Assembly: GCA_007922305.1 (NCBI GenBank)
Contig: ML677335.1
Coordinates: forward strand, 34,739,216-34,803,215
Origin: Dermatemys mawii
Taxonomy: Eukaryota > Chordata > Testudines > Dermatemydidae
Length of the DNA: 64,000 nucleotides
Reading direction: 5' to 3'
The notes under the pieces are model-generated. The model ran no database searches. It saw only the letters and a program-made list of their open reading frames with translations, and was not told the DNA's origin. A program made the position numbers and the translations under genes. Positions 37,701 to 49,832 of the stretch are shown here, piece by piece. How positions within the stretch are numbered: the first letter of the stretch is position 1; every line of letters begins with the position of its first letter.

Positions 37701-38095
37701 CAACCCTGAGCTTATCTAAGCTTCTCTATCTTAAGTCATATACCTGAGGGTCAGCCTATTGTGAGGGAGCAGGAGCTACCTCTGTCCATAGCATGGTCAT
37801 CTCTTATTCTGAAAGATACCAGGCAACATCAGCCTATTCTGCTCCAACACCCCTGGGACAAACAAACGTCTCCCAAGGTAAGAAACATATAGGGAGGGAA
37901 AGGTTTAGGCTGGATTTGGCTAGTGTTAGTTTAGAATTACCTTTTTGTTAATAAAACCAGATTCTACAAGGAGTAACGTTCATTCTACAAGCATAGCCAT
38001 ATTCTTGAACTGAGTATGAAATATACCATCTTGAAGTTACTCTGAAAACTGACTCCAGGGGTCATATATCCCATTATTCGGATACAGCTATTGTT
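34701..38095. other. unannotated stretch with simple repeats and a possible LTR
   Basis: No gene recognised. Simple repeats: (TG)n at 34752-34766, (TC)n at 35134-35150 followed by a 14-base T run. At 34822-34865, 'gatttgaacctgccacc' is a minus-strand tRNA B-box-like word. At 35811, 'tagagctggctgaaaatttt' looks like a MITE end. The stretch 36250-36730, ending near 'tttaattaaagg', vaguely resembles an LTR, but I could not define its ends. Confidence 0.35.
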
Positions 38096-38097
38096 GC

Positions 38098-38362
38098 TAG
38101 TATTTATTTGTATTACGGTAACACCATTGATGATGTTTTGTTCTACGTACCATAAATGCACATAGTATGAGACAGGCCCTACCCCAAAGAATTTGCAATC
38201 TAAATAGACAAGAGCAGAAAGGGGGTAGGAAGTGGAAAAAGATCCACAGAGAGGTGAAGTGACTCACCCAAGGTTACACAGCAGATGAGTGGAAGAGCAG
38301 GGAATACAAACCAGGTCTCCAGAGTTCCAGTCCAATATGCTAGACACTGCCTCTCATTAAAT
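38098..38362 (-). repeat. near-complete SINE with LINE-like tail
   Basis: Read from 38362 downward on the minus strand. A tRNA-like head is followed by a MIR/CORE-like middle (antisense 'cagagaggtgaagtgact', 'cccaaggttacacagca') and a tail (antisense 'gacaggccctaccccaaaga', 'tttgcaatctaaat', starting 'tatttgtattacggtaac'). The tail matches the LINE-type 3' end at 63060-63200 in reverse. This suggests the SINE uses that LINE's machinery. Confidence 0.65.
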
Positions 38363-38364
38363 CC

Positions 38365-39345
38365 TTTTATAATGTATATACATAGAAACAGTATTCCTTT
38401 CCCTATCTTTCCCGCTTTAAAATAATTTTCCAGTTCATTAGGATTTTTTTTAACTGCAATGATCCTTGGTCCAACATTTTCCAACTGTTTCCACTGAGCA
38501 ACTAATCCAGTATTTCACAGTGGTTAGGGGAAGACTGAACTAGTTACATGAGACTCAGCACAAGACTCAGTCTAAAAGACAACAAGATAATGCATACAGC
38601 TGCAATACAACTAGAGAAAAAGGTCAGGCCTCTAGCTATATCTCGGAATGATGGGGTTGGCTTGTTAGTGTCCAAAGTTTATGATCTGCTGATCCTGTTA
38701 GATTCTTGTCTGCTTCCAGGAGTCCAGACGTTGCCAAGTGTTGTTCTTATTGGCTTTTAGCAAGAAGATTTCATCCTTTCTATTGGGATATAGACATCAA
38801 GCCTATCTCATGCTCTGCTATATTGGACTATACCTTGAAATCATTTGGAAATTGCAGATACTACAAGATATAAAGGTCCACCCATTACGTAACATTTCCC
38901 ACCAGCACTATGTTGTGTTCCACAGCAAAGTTCAAGATGTAGAATTAAAAAGCTCTATTTAAAAGTGGTTTGGTCACTGACTACCTCTCCTTGTGTCATA
39001 TCAGGGATGTTGCTATAATCTGAGACAGGACGTTAGGTCCAGGAAGGTCTGTAGGCTTGTCTAAGGTGGATTTAATGTAGCTAAACCCTGTGCTTTTGAA
39101 TGCGATCCTGGAGCATGAGATAGGCATACTAGAAACATAAAGAAATAAACTTAGCTGGCTCATGCTGACTTTCTGCCAAACAACTCTTTTCCATATAAAG
39201 TTCTTCCTTGCAGATTAAGCAACCAAAAATCAGAAATAACTGTCCCTCTGATTATAACATGATGAATGCATTGAATTGCATTATTTTGACTCAGAAAACA
39301 AAATAACTCTTGGCATGTCCTCTGTAACAGTATGTCATCTTTCAT
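38365..39345. other. unannotated stretch
   Basis: No gene or clear repeat recognised. Confidence 0.4.
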
Positions 39346-39349
39346 CTAA

Positions 39350-39422
39350 GGGTGAAATCCTGGCCCCCGTGAAGTAAATGGGAGTTTTGCCATCAACTGC
39401 AATGAAGCCAGTATTTCATCCC
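39350..39422. repeat. short foldback repeat, GAAGTCAATG family
   Basis: gggtgaaatcctggcccc and gaagccagtatttcatccc are inverted copies about 73 bases apart, end to end. Centre 'gggagttttgccatcaa'. Same family as 29772 and 63648. Confidence 0.65.
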
Positions 39423-39424
39423 AG

Positions 39425-41315
39425 ATAACTGTCAAATTCCAAGAACCACAGAGTCTATGTGACGTCCTTATTGGCTATAACTATTTGTGCATTTGAATTT
39501 CCAATTTGACTTGAACAAAATGGGAGAGGAGTTGTTTATTTGTTTCCTCACAAAGTAAAAGAGAAGTTGTCAAGGGAGGTGGTAAAATGGAGTGAGAATC
39601 AGTAGAAAGTTGTGGGGTTTAGCTAGGAATGAACTTCTAAAGGACAAAAGTAGTAATGTGAATTGCTGTTCTGAATTCTAACTTTAGTGGGTAATCTGCA
39701 GCAAGCATGATTTTCTGCCACTAAGTAATAATTAAATTGGCCCTCACTGATTTCTGTCAACCGCATGAGGATGAGTTGAAAGAGCGTTAGGCACTAAATG
39801 CCATTGAACCTGTTTTATCCAAGTTTCCAAAAGAGTTTGCATTTTATTACTGTTCACAGAAAATGTGCTGCTTTATGCACACATACTTTTACAAAAGCAC
39901 AACAGTATGACCTAACTATGATGCAGACAAGATCCAGTTATCTTTTCACTAACACTTTGAATTAAGAGAAAAATATAGTAAGCAGATTTACCACTAGTCA
40001 CTGCTTTTTTCCTGTTTAACGATGTATATTAATTATCTGAGAGTCTAGGTAATAAGCTTTATGTGCATTAGCTTCTTTAGTATCTTTGATTGTTTCAGGT
40101 GTCTTAAGGTTTTTTAAGCTCTTGGATTCAGCATCATACAAAAGCTCCACTTTAAGCAAAAAGAATTGCATGCTGTACAACCTGAGTGCAAAGGGAACTC
40201 ACAGTAATATACTGTGGTATTAAAAATGGTATGTAGAATCTTCACGGGCTTATTTCTGCTATATATCCACTAATCATTGGTTTTGGAAAGCAATAAAAGT
40301 TTAGTGCTGCTTGATATACAAGGGAGTGATATAAATTGTCTGTTTGTGAGAGTAGGAGAGGATAAGCCCAAATGATAGTAGGGCTAAAGTCTCTTTAATA
40401 CTTTAATTTAATATCCCTAATAAAGTACTAGGCCCTTGCATTCATCTGTCTATATTGCAGCTCTCACACTGTGCAGTTACACCAGTTTTCCTCCATTTTG
40501 GGGGGAAGTATAACGATCTGCTCTTCATCAACTATGCTTGATGTATGAACCACATTCAGAAAAGTGCAATGGACTGAAAATATCAACAAAAAAGATTTTC
40601 TCCTTCTTCCCCTTCCTTGCTATTTGTTGCTAGCAAATATTACTCATTTGTCAGGCCAAAATTTGGTCCTTCATGCTCACTTGGGTTTTCTTTGAAGTCG
40701 CTTGGGAATGGGCACATTTATCAGAGGAAAACTTAGTTCTTCATGTGGACAGAACAAACAACTGGAAGAGGGAGAAGATGAAGTTAGATGTGTATGCTTT
40801 CAGAAACATGTTTCACTGTTTTGTGACTCAACACATTCCTTGGGCTTCTCTATCAGTATATACATCCATCTGTGGTGGTGAAATTATATATTAAGGGACA
40901 CAGAAAATATGACTAAATGTCAAAGAACAACTAATATGAGGATCACAAAACAACACTTTCTACCCAGTAGGAGCTTGTCTAGCTGTATAGTCCCACTTAT
41001 TCTCAGATGTCTGAAGAGAGTCCCAGGTTTGACATTTCTCCTACAGTTTCTGTGTTGAGAAACTCTACACTTTCTTTTTGTCTATGCTGTAAGCAAATGT
41101 AATGAGAACCAATAATCAGCAACAGTACTCACAGGTTCTAAGCATAGAGCACTGATGCTATGAGACTGTTAACATCAGAAACATTAAATGCTGAAGTGTT
41201 CATGGCTCTAAGATGCCTCAGTAAGCCATAACTACTATATGTATCCTTTCATTCAAATGCCTGCAGTATAATTCATATTAGTGGTGTTCAGATAAGGGAA
41301 AAGATACCAGTGTTT
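39425..41315. other. unannotated AT-rich stretch
   Basis: No exon, RNA gene or recognised repeat. Confidence 0.4.
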
Positions 41316-41318
41316 AGT

Positions 41319-42380
41319 GAACATAAGAAAGGCCATACTGGGTCAGACCAAAGGTTCAGTTAGCCCAGTATCCTGTCTTCCGACAGTGGCCAATGCTAAA
41401 TGCCTCAGAGGAAATTAACAGAGCAGGTAATCATCAAGTGATCCATTCCATGTCGCCCCCTCCCAGCCTCCGGCAAACAGCGTAGGGACACCATCCCTAC
41501 CCATCCTGGCTAATAGCCATTGATGAATTTATCCTTCTTGAATTTATCTAGTTCTTTTTTAACCCTGTTATAGTCTTGGCCTTCACAACATCCTCTGGCA
41601 ACAAGTTCCATCTGCTGCCTATTAGTTTCATTTGGTGACCCCTAGTTCATGTGTTCTGAGAAGGAGTAAATAACACATCCTTATTTACTGTCTTCACATC
41701 AGTCATTATTGTAGAGACCTCTATCATATTCCTCCTTAGCTGTCTCTTTTCCAAGATGAAAAGTCCCAATCATAATAATCTCTCCTCATATGGAAGCTGG
41801 TCCATAGCCCTAATAATTTTTGTTGTCCTTTCCTGAACCTTTACTAATTCCTTTTTTGATATGAGGTAATCACATCTGCATGCAGTATTCAAGATGTAGG
41901 CATACCATGGATTTATATAGAGGCAATCTGATATTTTCCATCTTATCTATCCTTTTCTTAATGATTCCCAACATTGTTAGTTTTTTTGACTGCTGCTGCA
42001 CATTGAGTGGATGTTTTCAGAGAACTATCCACAATGACACCAAGATCTCCCTCTTGAGTAGTTGCAACTATATAAAGTCCATAATTTTACATGGATAGTT
42101 GGGATTATGTTTTCCAATATGCGTTACTTTGCATTTATCAACATTTACTTTCATCTACCATTTTGTTGCCCAGTACCCACTTTTGTGAGGTCCCTTTGTA
42201 GCTCTTCATAGTCTTCCTGTGACTTACCTATCTTGAGTAGTTTTATATATTCTGCAAATTTTGCCACCTCACTGTTTACCCCTTTTCCAGATCATTTATG
42301 AATATGCTGGACAGTATTTCTCCCAGTACAGACCCCTGGGGGACACCACTATTTACTTCTCTCCATTCTAAAAACTGAAG
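41319..42380 (-). mobile_element. CR1 LINE, 5'-truncated, with reverse-transcriptase remnant
   Basis: The 3' end is at 41319 (plus strand 'gaacataagaaaggccatac', 'tgggtcagaccaaaggttca'). The element runs on the minus strand to a truncation near 42380. Near the truncated end the minus strand reads [20 protein letters not shown], the CR1 reverse-transcriptase motif upstream of the catalytic box. After a stop and frame change comes KFAEYIKLL, where active CR1 has FADDTKLL. The catalytic aspartates are therefore lost. About 1 kb remains of an element that is normally several kilobases long. Confidence 0.9.
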
Positions 42381-42835
42381 TTTAACAGAACAAGGGTGAA
42401 TTGGAGGGACCAAGTTGGAATAAAAAGGTACTTGTACCACTTACTGTACACTCTTCAGTGGATCAGTGGTTCCAAATATATGATAACTTGAGTTGAAAAG
42501 TGAAAAATAGTTATTGCGATCATAATAGAACAGTACATGATGACTTATTTTATCTTCGCTCAAATAAGTTAAACAAAAAGAATAGAGAGTAGTCATTTGG
42601 CTAATAATTTTCTACACACATAAAGCAGACATTCACCAGCCTCCAGAACATAGCTGATCTTAACCAGCCAACATCTTCAAAGAAGGTTGGCTGGTCAGTC
42701 ACAATAATGTCAATAGGCTATAGCCATAGGTTATAGCCAAGATCAGAGGCTCATTATGCCAGGCTTTAAACATAACAGCTTGTAATCTCTTCAGGAAAGG
42801 TACTATGTAAATCAGTACTATGGAGAAAGGGTAGG
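42381..42835. other. unannotated stretch
   Basis: No gene or repeat recognised between the CR1 copy and the SINE. Confidence 0.4.
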
Positions 42836-42839
42836 AGGA

Positions 42840-42970
42840 AGGACATATCATTATCCCAATTTTACAGTTGGGTAATTGAGGGCCACAGAAACTAAATGAC
42901 ATGCCCAAGATCACATGGGAAATCTGCCTGAGTCCCAGTCCCACACCTGAACCACAAGATCATCCTTCCT
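42840..42970 (-). repeat. MIR/CORE-like SINE fragment
   Basis: The plus strand reads 'tcattatcccaattttacag', 'gggtaattgagggccacaga', 'catgcccaagatcacatggg' and 'cctgagtcccagtccc', the antisense of the SINE middle and tRNA-like head. Confidence 0.6.
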
Positions 42971-43775
42971 CTCTTGTTAAGAACATAATTTTAAGTGGTA
43001 CTTTTAAAAAAAATGTTATTTTGCTTAAGCATTAAAGTGTGTCCTAGTGCTGCAGCAGTAGTACCAGTGAGACACGCTTTGACTGTAGTACCAGTATTTC
43101 TAAGCTTATACAGTTGAGACTTTCTGGGTTCCAGATGTGGACTGCGCTGGCATCGCCTCATTCTAGCTTACCCAAGACATTCACTATGGCACTTCAAAAG
43201 GCTGCATGACTTACATTTTAGTCAGAATAACCTGCATCCCAGTCATAGTATAACTCATAAAGGACATATGGACTATTTCTTGTTAAGGTAATGGGGGAGC
43301 AAAGTGGGTTCAAGAGAGAGAGAGAATATATATACAGCTCCTGCTACCTTCTAGAATCTCTCCAGTTTGTACCTGTGACTCATATCAACCATTCAGCTCA
43401 GTCAGACTGCAGAAATTCAATGTAGTACAAAGCTTTGAAAACAACATTTGGAACAAGCTCTAAAATAGTGGGGATACTCCAATATGTACTGTAACATTTA
43501 TTCAAATGAAAACCAACAAGTTCTACCAGTAACTAGTCTTTTGGCACAACTAATCTTTGCTTTGGAAGATTGAGTGTTGGAAAAGCAGCACAAGCCACTG
43601 AGCAGGTTTGAAATGTTTTGGCAACTGTGTGTTCCAACCTTATGGGATGTAGCTATTATTTGCACTTGTTTTTACCTCATCTCAACAAAAATGGTATTTT
43701 GAAAGGACTATAATATTTATTCCAAGACATTTTTGCTGCAGTAGATTTACACAGATATCATCTTTCATCCTTACA
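42971..43775. other. unannotated stretch between SINE and CR1
   Basis: No gene recognised. An (AG)n then (TA)n run is near 43313-43334. Confidence 0.4.
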
Positions 43776-45290
43776 CAGATTTATAGAAATGTTAGGGTGG
43801 AAGGGACCTCAAGAGGTCATTTAATCCAGCCCCCTGTGCTGAGGCAGGACCAATTATACCTAGACCATCCCTGACAGAGGTTTGACTCACTGGTTCTTAG
43901 AAAGCCTCTAATGATGGGGATTCCACAACCCTTGGAAACCCATTCCAGTGCTTAACTATCCTTACTGTTAGAAAGCTTCTCCTAATAGCTAACTTAAATC
44001 TCCCTTGCTGCAGATTAAGCTGATTACTTCTTACCCTACCCTTGGTGGATATGGAGAATCATTCATCACCATATGTTATAACAGCCCTTAACATACTTGA
44101 AGACTATAAGTCCTTCCTCAGTCTTCTTTTCTCAAGACTGAGGATCCTTAGCTTATGAAATCTTTACTCATAGGCCAGGTTTATCATTTTTATTGCTCTC
44201 CTCTGGACGCTCTCCAATTTACCTACCTCTTTCTTAAAATGTGGTGCCCAGGACTGGACACAGTATTCCAGCTGAGGCTTAACCAATGCAGGGAGAGTTG
44301 GATATTTACCTCCCACATCTTACTTATAACATTCCAGCTAATACTCCTCAGAATATTTGCCTCTTTCACAACTACATCATATTGTAGGCTCATATTCAGT
44401 GAGTGATCCACTATAATCCCCATCTCTTTTCAGCAGCACTACCGCCTAACCACTTACTCCTCATTTTGCAGTTATCCATTTGATTTTTCCTTCCTAAGTG
44501 CAGTATTTTGCATCCATCTTTGCTGATTTTCATCTTGTTGCATTCAGATCAGTTTTCCAGTTTGTCATGGTCATTTTGAATTCTCTGTCCTCCAAAGTGC
44601 TAGCAATCCCTTCCAATTTGAAGCCAGCCACAAATTTTTAAGCACACTCTCCATTCTATTATTCAAGTTATTAATGAAAATATTGACTATACTGGGTCTA
44701 GGACAGACCACTGTGGAACCCTACTGATACAACCCCAGAGTTTGACAGTGAACCAAAGATAACTACTTTGAGTCTTTCAACCAGTTGGGCACCCACCTTA
44801 TAGTTATTTCATCTAGAGCAGATATCTCTCAATTGCTTATGAGAATGTCACAAAAGACCATGCCAAAATCTTTACTAAAATATATATAGCTTTCCGCATC
44901 CATTAGGCCAGTAACCCTGTCAAACTTAGGTAGGTTTGGCATGATTTGTTCTTTGACAAATCCTTGCTAACTATTTCTGATAGCCCTATTAGACTCTGGG
45001 TGCTTACAAACTGACCATTTAATTTGTTCCAGTCTTTCTAGGTTTCAAATTTCAGCTGACTGGTCTATAATTTCCGAAGTCTCATTTGTTCCCCGTTAAA
45101 GATAGGTACTACGTTTGTCCTTCTCCAGTGCTTGGGGAGCTCGCCCATCCCCCATGAATTCTCAAAGATTTAATTGTTCCAAGATTGTTTCAATGTGTTC
45201 CTTAAGTACCCTAAAGTGAATTTCATCAGGACTGCCAAGTAGAATACATCAAACTTACCTAAATATTCTTTAACCTGATCTTATATAAAC
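43776..45290 (-). mobile_element. CR1 LINE, 5'-truncated, about 1.5 kb, broken reverse transcriptase
   Basis: The 3' end (plus strand 'agggtggaagggacctcaag', 'tccagccccctgtgctg') is at the low coordinate. Going up, the antisense untranslated region passes into coding sequence. At 44700-44735 the minus strand reads RVPQWSVLDPV then a stop, the CR1 [12 protein letters not shown] motif with a changed glycine. At 45080-45145 it reads KHWRRTNVVPIFNGEQ, the earlier reverse-transcriptase motif (W+.ANVVPIFKKG). Stops and frameshifts are frequent. It belongs to a different CR1 subfamily from the copy at 41319, by its 3' end. Confidence 0.88.
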
Positions 45291-46015
45291 CATTATAGGT
45301 GAAATTCTCCTGTACTGCAAAGGGATTCAACAAGGCCCTTTAAATCTCTTACATTCTATAGTGAAGAATCATATGGGAACCACTGGACATGCCAGGAGAA
45401 ATATTCACCCTTACATTCTGTAGAATGGGTTTCTCCAGCAGCTCCAAACAGAAGATTGTAAAGGAGGCTTAAAAGTGGGCTGGAGGGAGAGTGCATAGGA
45501 AGTGTTACTATATTGATTCAGTTCTCCTAACATTTCATGTAAAGCATGCAGAGTTACAAGGATTGCTGTTTTACACCATGGTTGGTGCAAAGAGTCTGTT
45601 CTGCAGCTTCGCACTCTGTCCATGAAATGAATAATTAATCACATTCCTCCAGTTCCTGCTTAGTGCCTTTCAAAAAGTCTGTTATGAGAGGTAAATGTGG
45701 CAAGGGATTGAGACCTACATATTTCTTTGGTCTCACAGGTCTATAATGAGATACTTTAGGAAACGTTGCATCTATTTGCCTGATGCTTGTGATGGTGTTA
45801 CATATCATATTACTCTTTCAATACTGCAGCATCAGAGGGTTCAGTGTTGTAACTAATATAAAACTACAAAAGGGTCTTAAAATGTTAATGCATTTACTCC
45901 ATGTTAATGTTAATGACATGTTACTCCAAATTATTTTCTATGAGAAAATGGATTGCTTGTTACTGTGTATCTTATCAACCCGACTCTGCACTCTTATGCT
46001 TAAGTAAGCAGTGAA
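45291..46015. other. unannotated stretch
   Basis: No gene recognised. A small duplicated 'catgttaatgttaatga' type sequence lies near 45885-45925. Confidence 0.4.
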
Positions 46016-46018
46016 GAA

Positions 46019-46165
46019 TCAGAATCAGAGGGATAGCTATGTTAGCGTGGATCTGCAAAAGTGACAAAGAGTCTTGTGGCGCCTTATAGACTAACAGATG
46101 TTTCGGAGCACAAGCTTTCATGGGCAAAGACCCACTTCGTCAGATGAATCAGACGAGTCAGTGAA
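46019..46165 (-). repeat. turtle/crocodilian-type interspersed repeat, 3' end, inverted copy
   Basis: The plus strand reads 'gagggatagctatgttagcg', 'gtggcgccttatagactaac', 'cacaagctttcatgggca' and 'acttcgtcagatga', the reverse of the order at 5203-5463. So this copy lies on the minus strand. Confidence 0.7.
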
Positions 46166-46223
46166 GGATCAGGTAACATATCTAGGTACAGATACATTTA
46201 TTCCACTTTTCTGAAATAAAATA

Positions 46224-46738
46224 CAGTGGAACCTCCGATCTACAAACACCTCAGGAATGGAGGTTCTTTGTAACTCTAAAATGTTTGTAACTCTGAACAA
46301 ATGAGAGACAGGGGATGGACCACATGATGATTACCTATTTTATTCATTCGCTTTGGGGCACATGGCATTGGCCACTGTCAGAAGACACGATACTGGGCTA
46401 GATGGACCTTTGGTCTGACCCAGTTTGTCCATTCTTACGTTCAAAACATTATGGTTCTATCAAAAGTTTACAACTGAATGTTGACTTAATACAATTTTGA
46501 AACTTACTATGCAGGAGAAAAATGCTGCTTTTAACCATCTTAATTAAATTAAATTAAAACCTTGACAATTTTTTTAAACTTTCCCTTTTTTTAAGTAGTT
46601 CACATTTAACACAATGCTGTACTATATTTGCTTTGTGTGTGTGTGTATGTGTGCGCGCGCTACTGCCCAACTGAATACTTCCAGTTATAAATGAGGTGAG
46701 CAGCTGACAAGTCAGTTCAAAACTCTGAAGTTCTACTG
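46224..46738. mobile_element. Tigger-like (Tc1/mariner) non-autonomous transposon, 515 bp, interrupted
   Basis: The left terminus CAGTGGAACCTCCGATCTAC and the right terminus, read inverted, CAGTAGAACTTCAGAGTTTT, are alike. TA lies on both sides (46222-46223 and 46739-46740), the expected mariner-type duplication. The interior has no transposase. A CR1 3' end sits inside it (46302-46442), and a (TG)n/(CG)n run lies at 46634-46660. Confidence 0.85.
46302..46442 (+). mobile_element. CR1 LINE 3' end nested in the Tigger-like element
   Basis: 'tgggctagatggacctttgg' and 'tctgacccagtttgtccatt' followed by 'cttacgttc' are the sense 3' end of the same CR1 subfamily as the antisense copy at 41319. It is only about 140 bases long. 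It separates two parts of the Tigger interior ('ctctgaacaa' and 'aacattatgg'). Confidence 0.8.
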
Positions 46739-46740
46739 TA

Positions 46741-49140
46741 ATCATAAAAAAAGTTATCACCTCAGAATTATTTCATTTAATCCGAATGAATAAAAATAGT
46801 AAAATACAGTGTGGAGGGGAGGTCAAAATATTGCAAGTCTTCAGAAATGGCTGTGAATTAAGCATTAGTAGTTGCAAGAAGAAAACTAGACAGAGCAATG
46901 GACCGGGCACAGTGAATAGGAGGCAAAGGGGGCAGGAACTGGAAACTGCCTTTCCTCAGTGCAGCTGGCCAGGGCACAGGACAAAGGAAAATGGGGAGCC
47001 AGAGAAAGTTAAAGCTTTCAGAACTGGGAGGAAATAGAATTGAAACCCAAGCTTCCTCCGTCCAGCACTCAAAGGTTTTTGTTTTTGTTTTTTAAGATTA
47101 CCAGCCTCCTGTAGCTCTGAGCAATAGATTACACACCTGGCAGAGAAAGATGGACCCGCAACACTGGAAGCTAAGTATTAAATAAAGAAGCTATGATTAT
47201 TTCTTTGCAATCCCACTTTGCAGACTTTCAACCAGTCTCCAACCCATAAGCCTTAGCCCCCACGTTCACATATGTGAATTATTCTTTGCCTTCCCCTCCT
47301 TCCCATTGGAAATTCTTTCACAAAAACACTTAGAGTTACAGAAGTTCAAGCGTATTATGTCTTAATGTTTGCACTGCTGTGTGGACTGAACAATTAACTG
47401 AAATCTTTCTGCTCCAAAACCACAAGACTCTACCACTTGAGCAAAAGGAGAATTCATGACACAGTTGCACACTTTGGATTCTGACCAACAGAGCACAGTG
47501 GTACACAAAACTAATCAGGTCATCAGATTTTTTAAATATTCATCACAAAAGTCACAGAAGGTGAGCCTTGACTCAGAAAACGGTGCAATTTCCAGGTAGC
47601 CCACACTGAGTCACCTTGTACTCTCAAAAGATAACAGTTGATGTCATTGCATAATGGGAGGGAGACTATCTCAGAATTCATGGGAGGGGGAATCTAGAAA
47701 AAACTTAACTAATCTCAGGACATTTGTTCATAGCATATTCCTCTACTTGCACCTCCAGCCCAGCAACAGAAGTATATCTGGATCAACTTTAGTGTTGCTA
47801 TTGCTTCCTCCAGTAGGAGAAGTCCCTTTAATTCTGTGATTGCTGTTAATCACAGAAAGCAGAATTAACACTACATGTAGAAGCATTAATATATGCAGCA
47901 GTCAACCACATAACATTAATTTCTTTCAAATGAGCACAAACCTCATACAATGACTCTTTTCTAGTTCTTCCTGGCTCCCTCTCCCACAGCAAGTAATACC
48001 CTTATTTTACATATTACCAAATCCTTTTATGGAAGGCACCATATGGGGTATAGCCATAAAAACAGAGAGTATGGCTCAGTCTCCCATCAGTTCACTTCCT
48101 TCTGCCCCAGTTCCATACGGTTATAATTTATGAGAAAGTTGCTCTCTTGCAATTGCAAAGCAATGGGAATATATGAATCAAAATGATTAAACTTCCTGCT
48201 TTCTACATCCTCTTAATAAAGAAGTATATTGAAGGAAATAGGCATTAATCAGTTATAATTATTAAGAACCCTTGAGAATTAAAAATATGACCTTGTTAAA
48301 TATACAATAATCATATAGGGAAAATGGAGAATTTCAGATTTCCTTTGCTTTCAGTGTTAATGTACAAGTACTGTTGCCTTACGTATAATATTCTAGCTAC
48401 TGAACCAGTCTTGAAAATCAATGTTTATTTGTGCCAAAGTTAAAGCTAACACATAATTTCAAAAGTCAACTGAAATGAGGATTGATTTGTATAACTCAAA
48501 TCAATGCTGCTTATCTTCAAAAATCCATATTAGTTAGAGGAAGTATCATTTTTCAGTTAAAAAAAAATAACATCTAGAATTTAAGCAAGTGTTCTTTCAA
48601 GTGTTCCTGATGTTTAGGTGTGCTACTCATTCCTAAATAATTTATAATCCAGTATTAGCTGTACAGATCAGTAGTGAGTGACACATTCTTGCCCACAGAA
48701 TACTAAAGCTCAAATAGATACTTTCCATACACAAGTTAAAAGTTAGCTATAATTATTGGAAAAGAAAATCAATCTATGGCCAAACACTGCAAATAAACAG
48801 CAATCACTGTCCATTAGATAATTAAAATTTCCTCCCCATTGAAATGGTGTCAAGATCTAAGCTATTTATTAAAAAGAGAATTGCTCTATAGATTGAACCA
48901 AATCCTGCTTGCCTTACCCATATGGGTCATCTCAGCAAATCACTGGCGCTACTCTTATGGGTACAACAGGATATGGCCCATTGTTCTGTGATGTACTGAA
49001 CACTAAGAATAATACTTCCCCTTGTTCAAGTCACCACTACATGGGTAAGTGTTGTTCTTTGAAAACCAATTACAGATCCTTCTGTAAGGTAGCCAGCAAG
49101 ATGTATGTTTTACTGATTAAAAAAAGCAGAAGCCAAAATA
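46741..49140. other. unannotated AT-rich stretch
   Basis: No exon, RNA gene or repeat recognised with confidence. Confidence 0.4.
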
Positions 49141-49141
49141 A

Positions 49142-49770
49142 TGTGACAGGGTGCTCAGAGGGCCAGGTGATCTAATGGTTAGTACACCTGACCTTCAATT
49201 CCTCACTTCTCTGTCAGGTCATGATAGCAGTGTTTTATTTCTGACCCCAAGCTAGGCATGTATGGATCTTCCTCCAGCATCCAGGCCTTGGTCCTTATAT
49301 GGCACATGGTCCCTCATCCAGACCCTCCCTCTCTACCAGGTCCCAGACCATGGCCCTGCGTAAGTAACATCAGCAGATTCCTGCTTGTAGAAGGCTATGT
49401 TTACCTCTCAGAGCTACTTCCTACATGCATACGCCTTCAGTTTGGGGCATGGTCCCTATAGTTCAAACAATCAATAGCTTCAAAAAAAGTCTAAATGAGC
49501 AGGACTCTGCAAGACTTGCTGTTTTTCAAAGAAAAGTCACTGCCTGGGCCTTCCCGCTCTGTGGTCCCCTCTCAATCTCCAATTTCTGTCTGTCTTCCCA
49601 GAGAAAGATTCTTCTCTCCTACTGTCTATCACCCCTTGCCTGGGCTGCTGAGCTCTCTTTAACCTTCAGCTGGAGCATGCTCATCAAGCCCAGAGGGGCA
49701 GGGCTACTTGGTCCCAGTATTGCCTTTTAACCCGTTTGGCCCAGTGTGGGGTTTGTATACTCATCATACA
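49142..49770 (+). mobile_element. LTR, probably solo, about 629 bp
   Basis: It begins TGTGACAGGGTGCTCAGAGG and ends near 'gtatactcatcataca'. Within it, 'ggccaggtgatctaatggtt' and 'agtacacctgacc' resemble a tRNA 5' half. Further on are 'ccagaccatggccctgcgta', 'gagcaggactctgcaagac' and 'ccttttaacccgtttggccc'. I recognise this order from a turtle LTR family. No Gag or Pol follows. The two flanks do not show a clear short duplication, so the right end is uncertain by several bases. Confidence 0.65.
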
Positions 49771-49832
49771 CCCACAGATTTATAATTTGGGGTTTTTTTT
49801 AACTGTTTGGCTACGGTTTGGATCTTCTATAT

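Noticed and set aside
49160..49200. tRNA gene
   Set aside because: Only an A-box-like half is present; no full cloverleaf, and it lies within an LTR.
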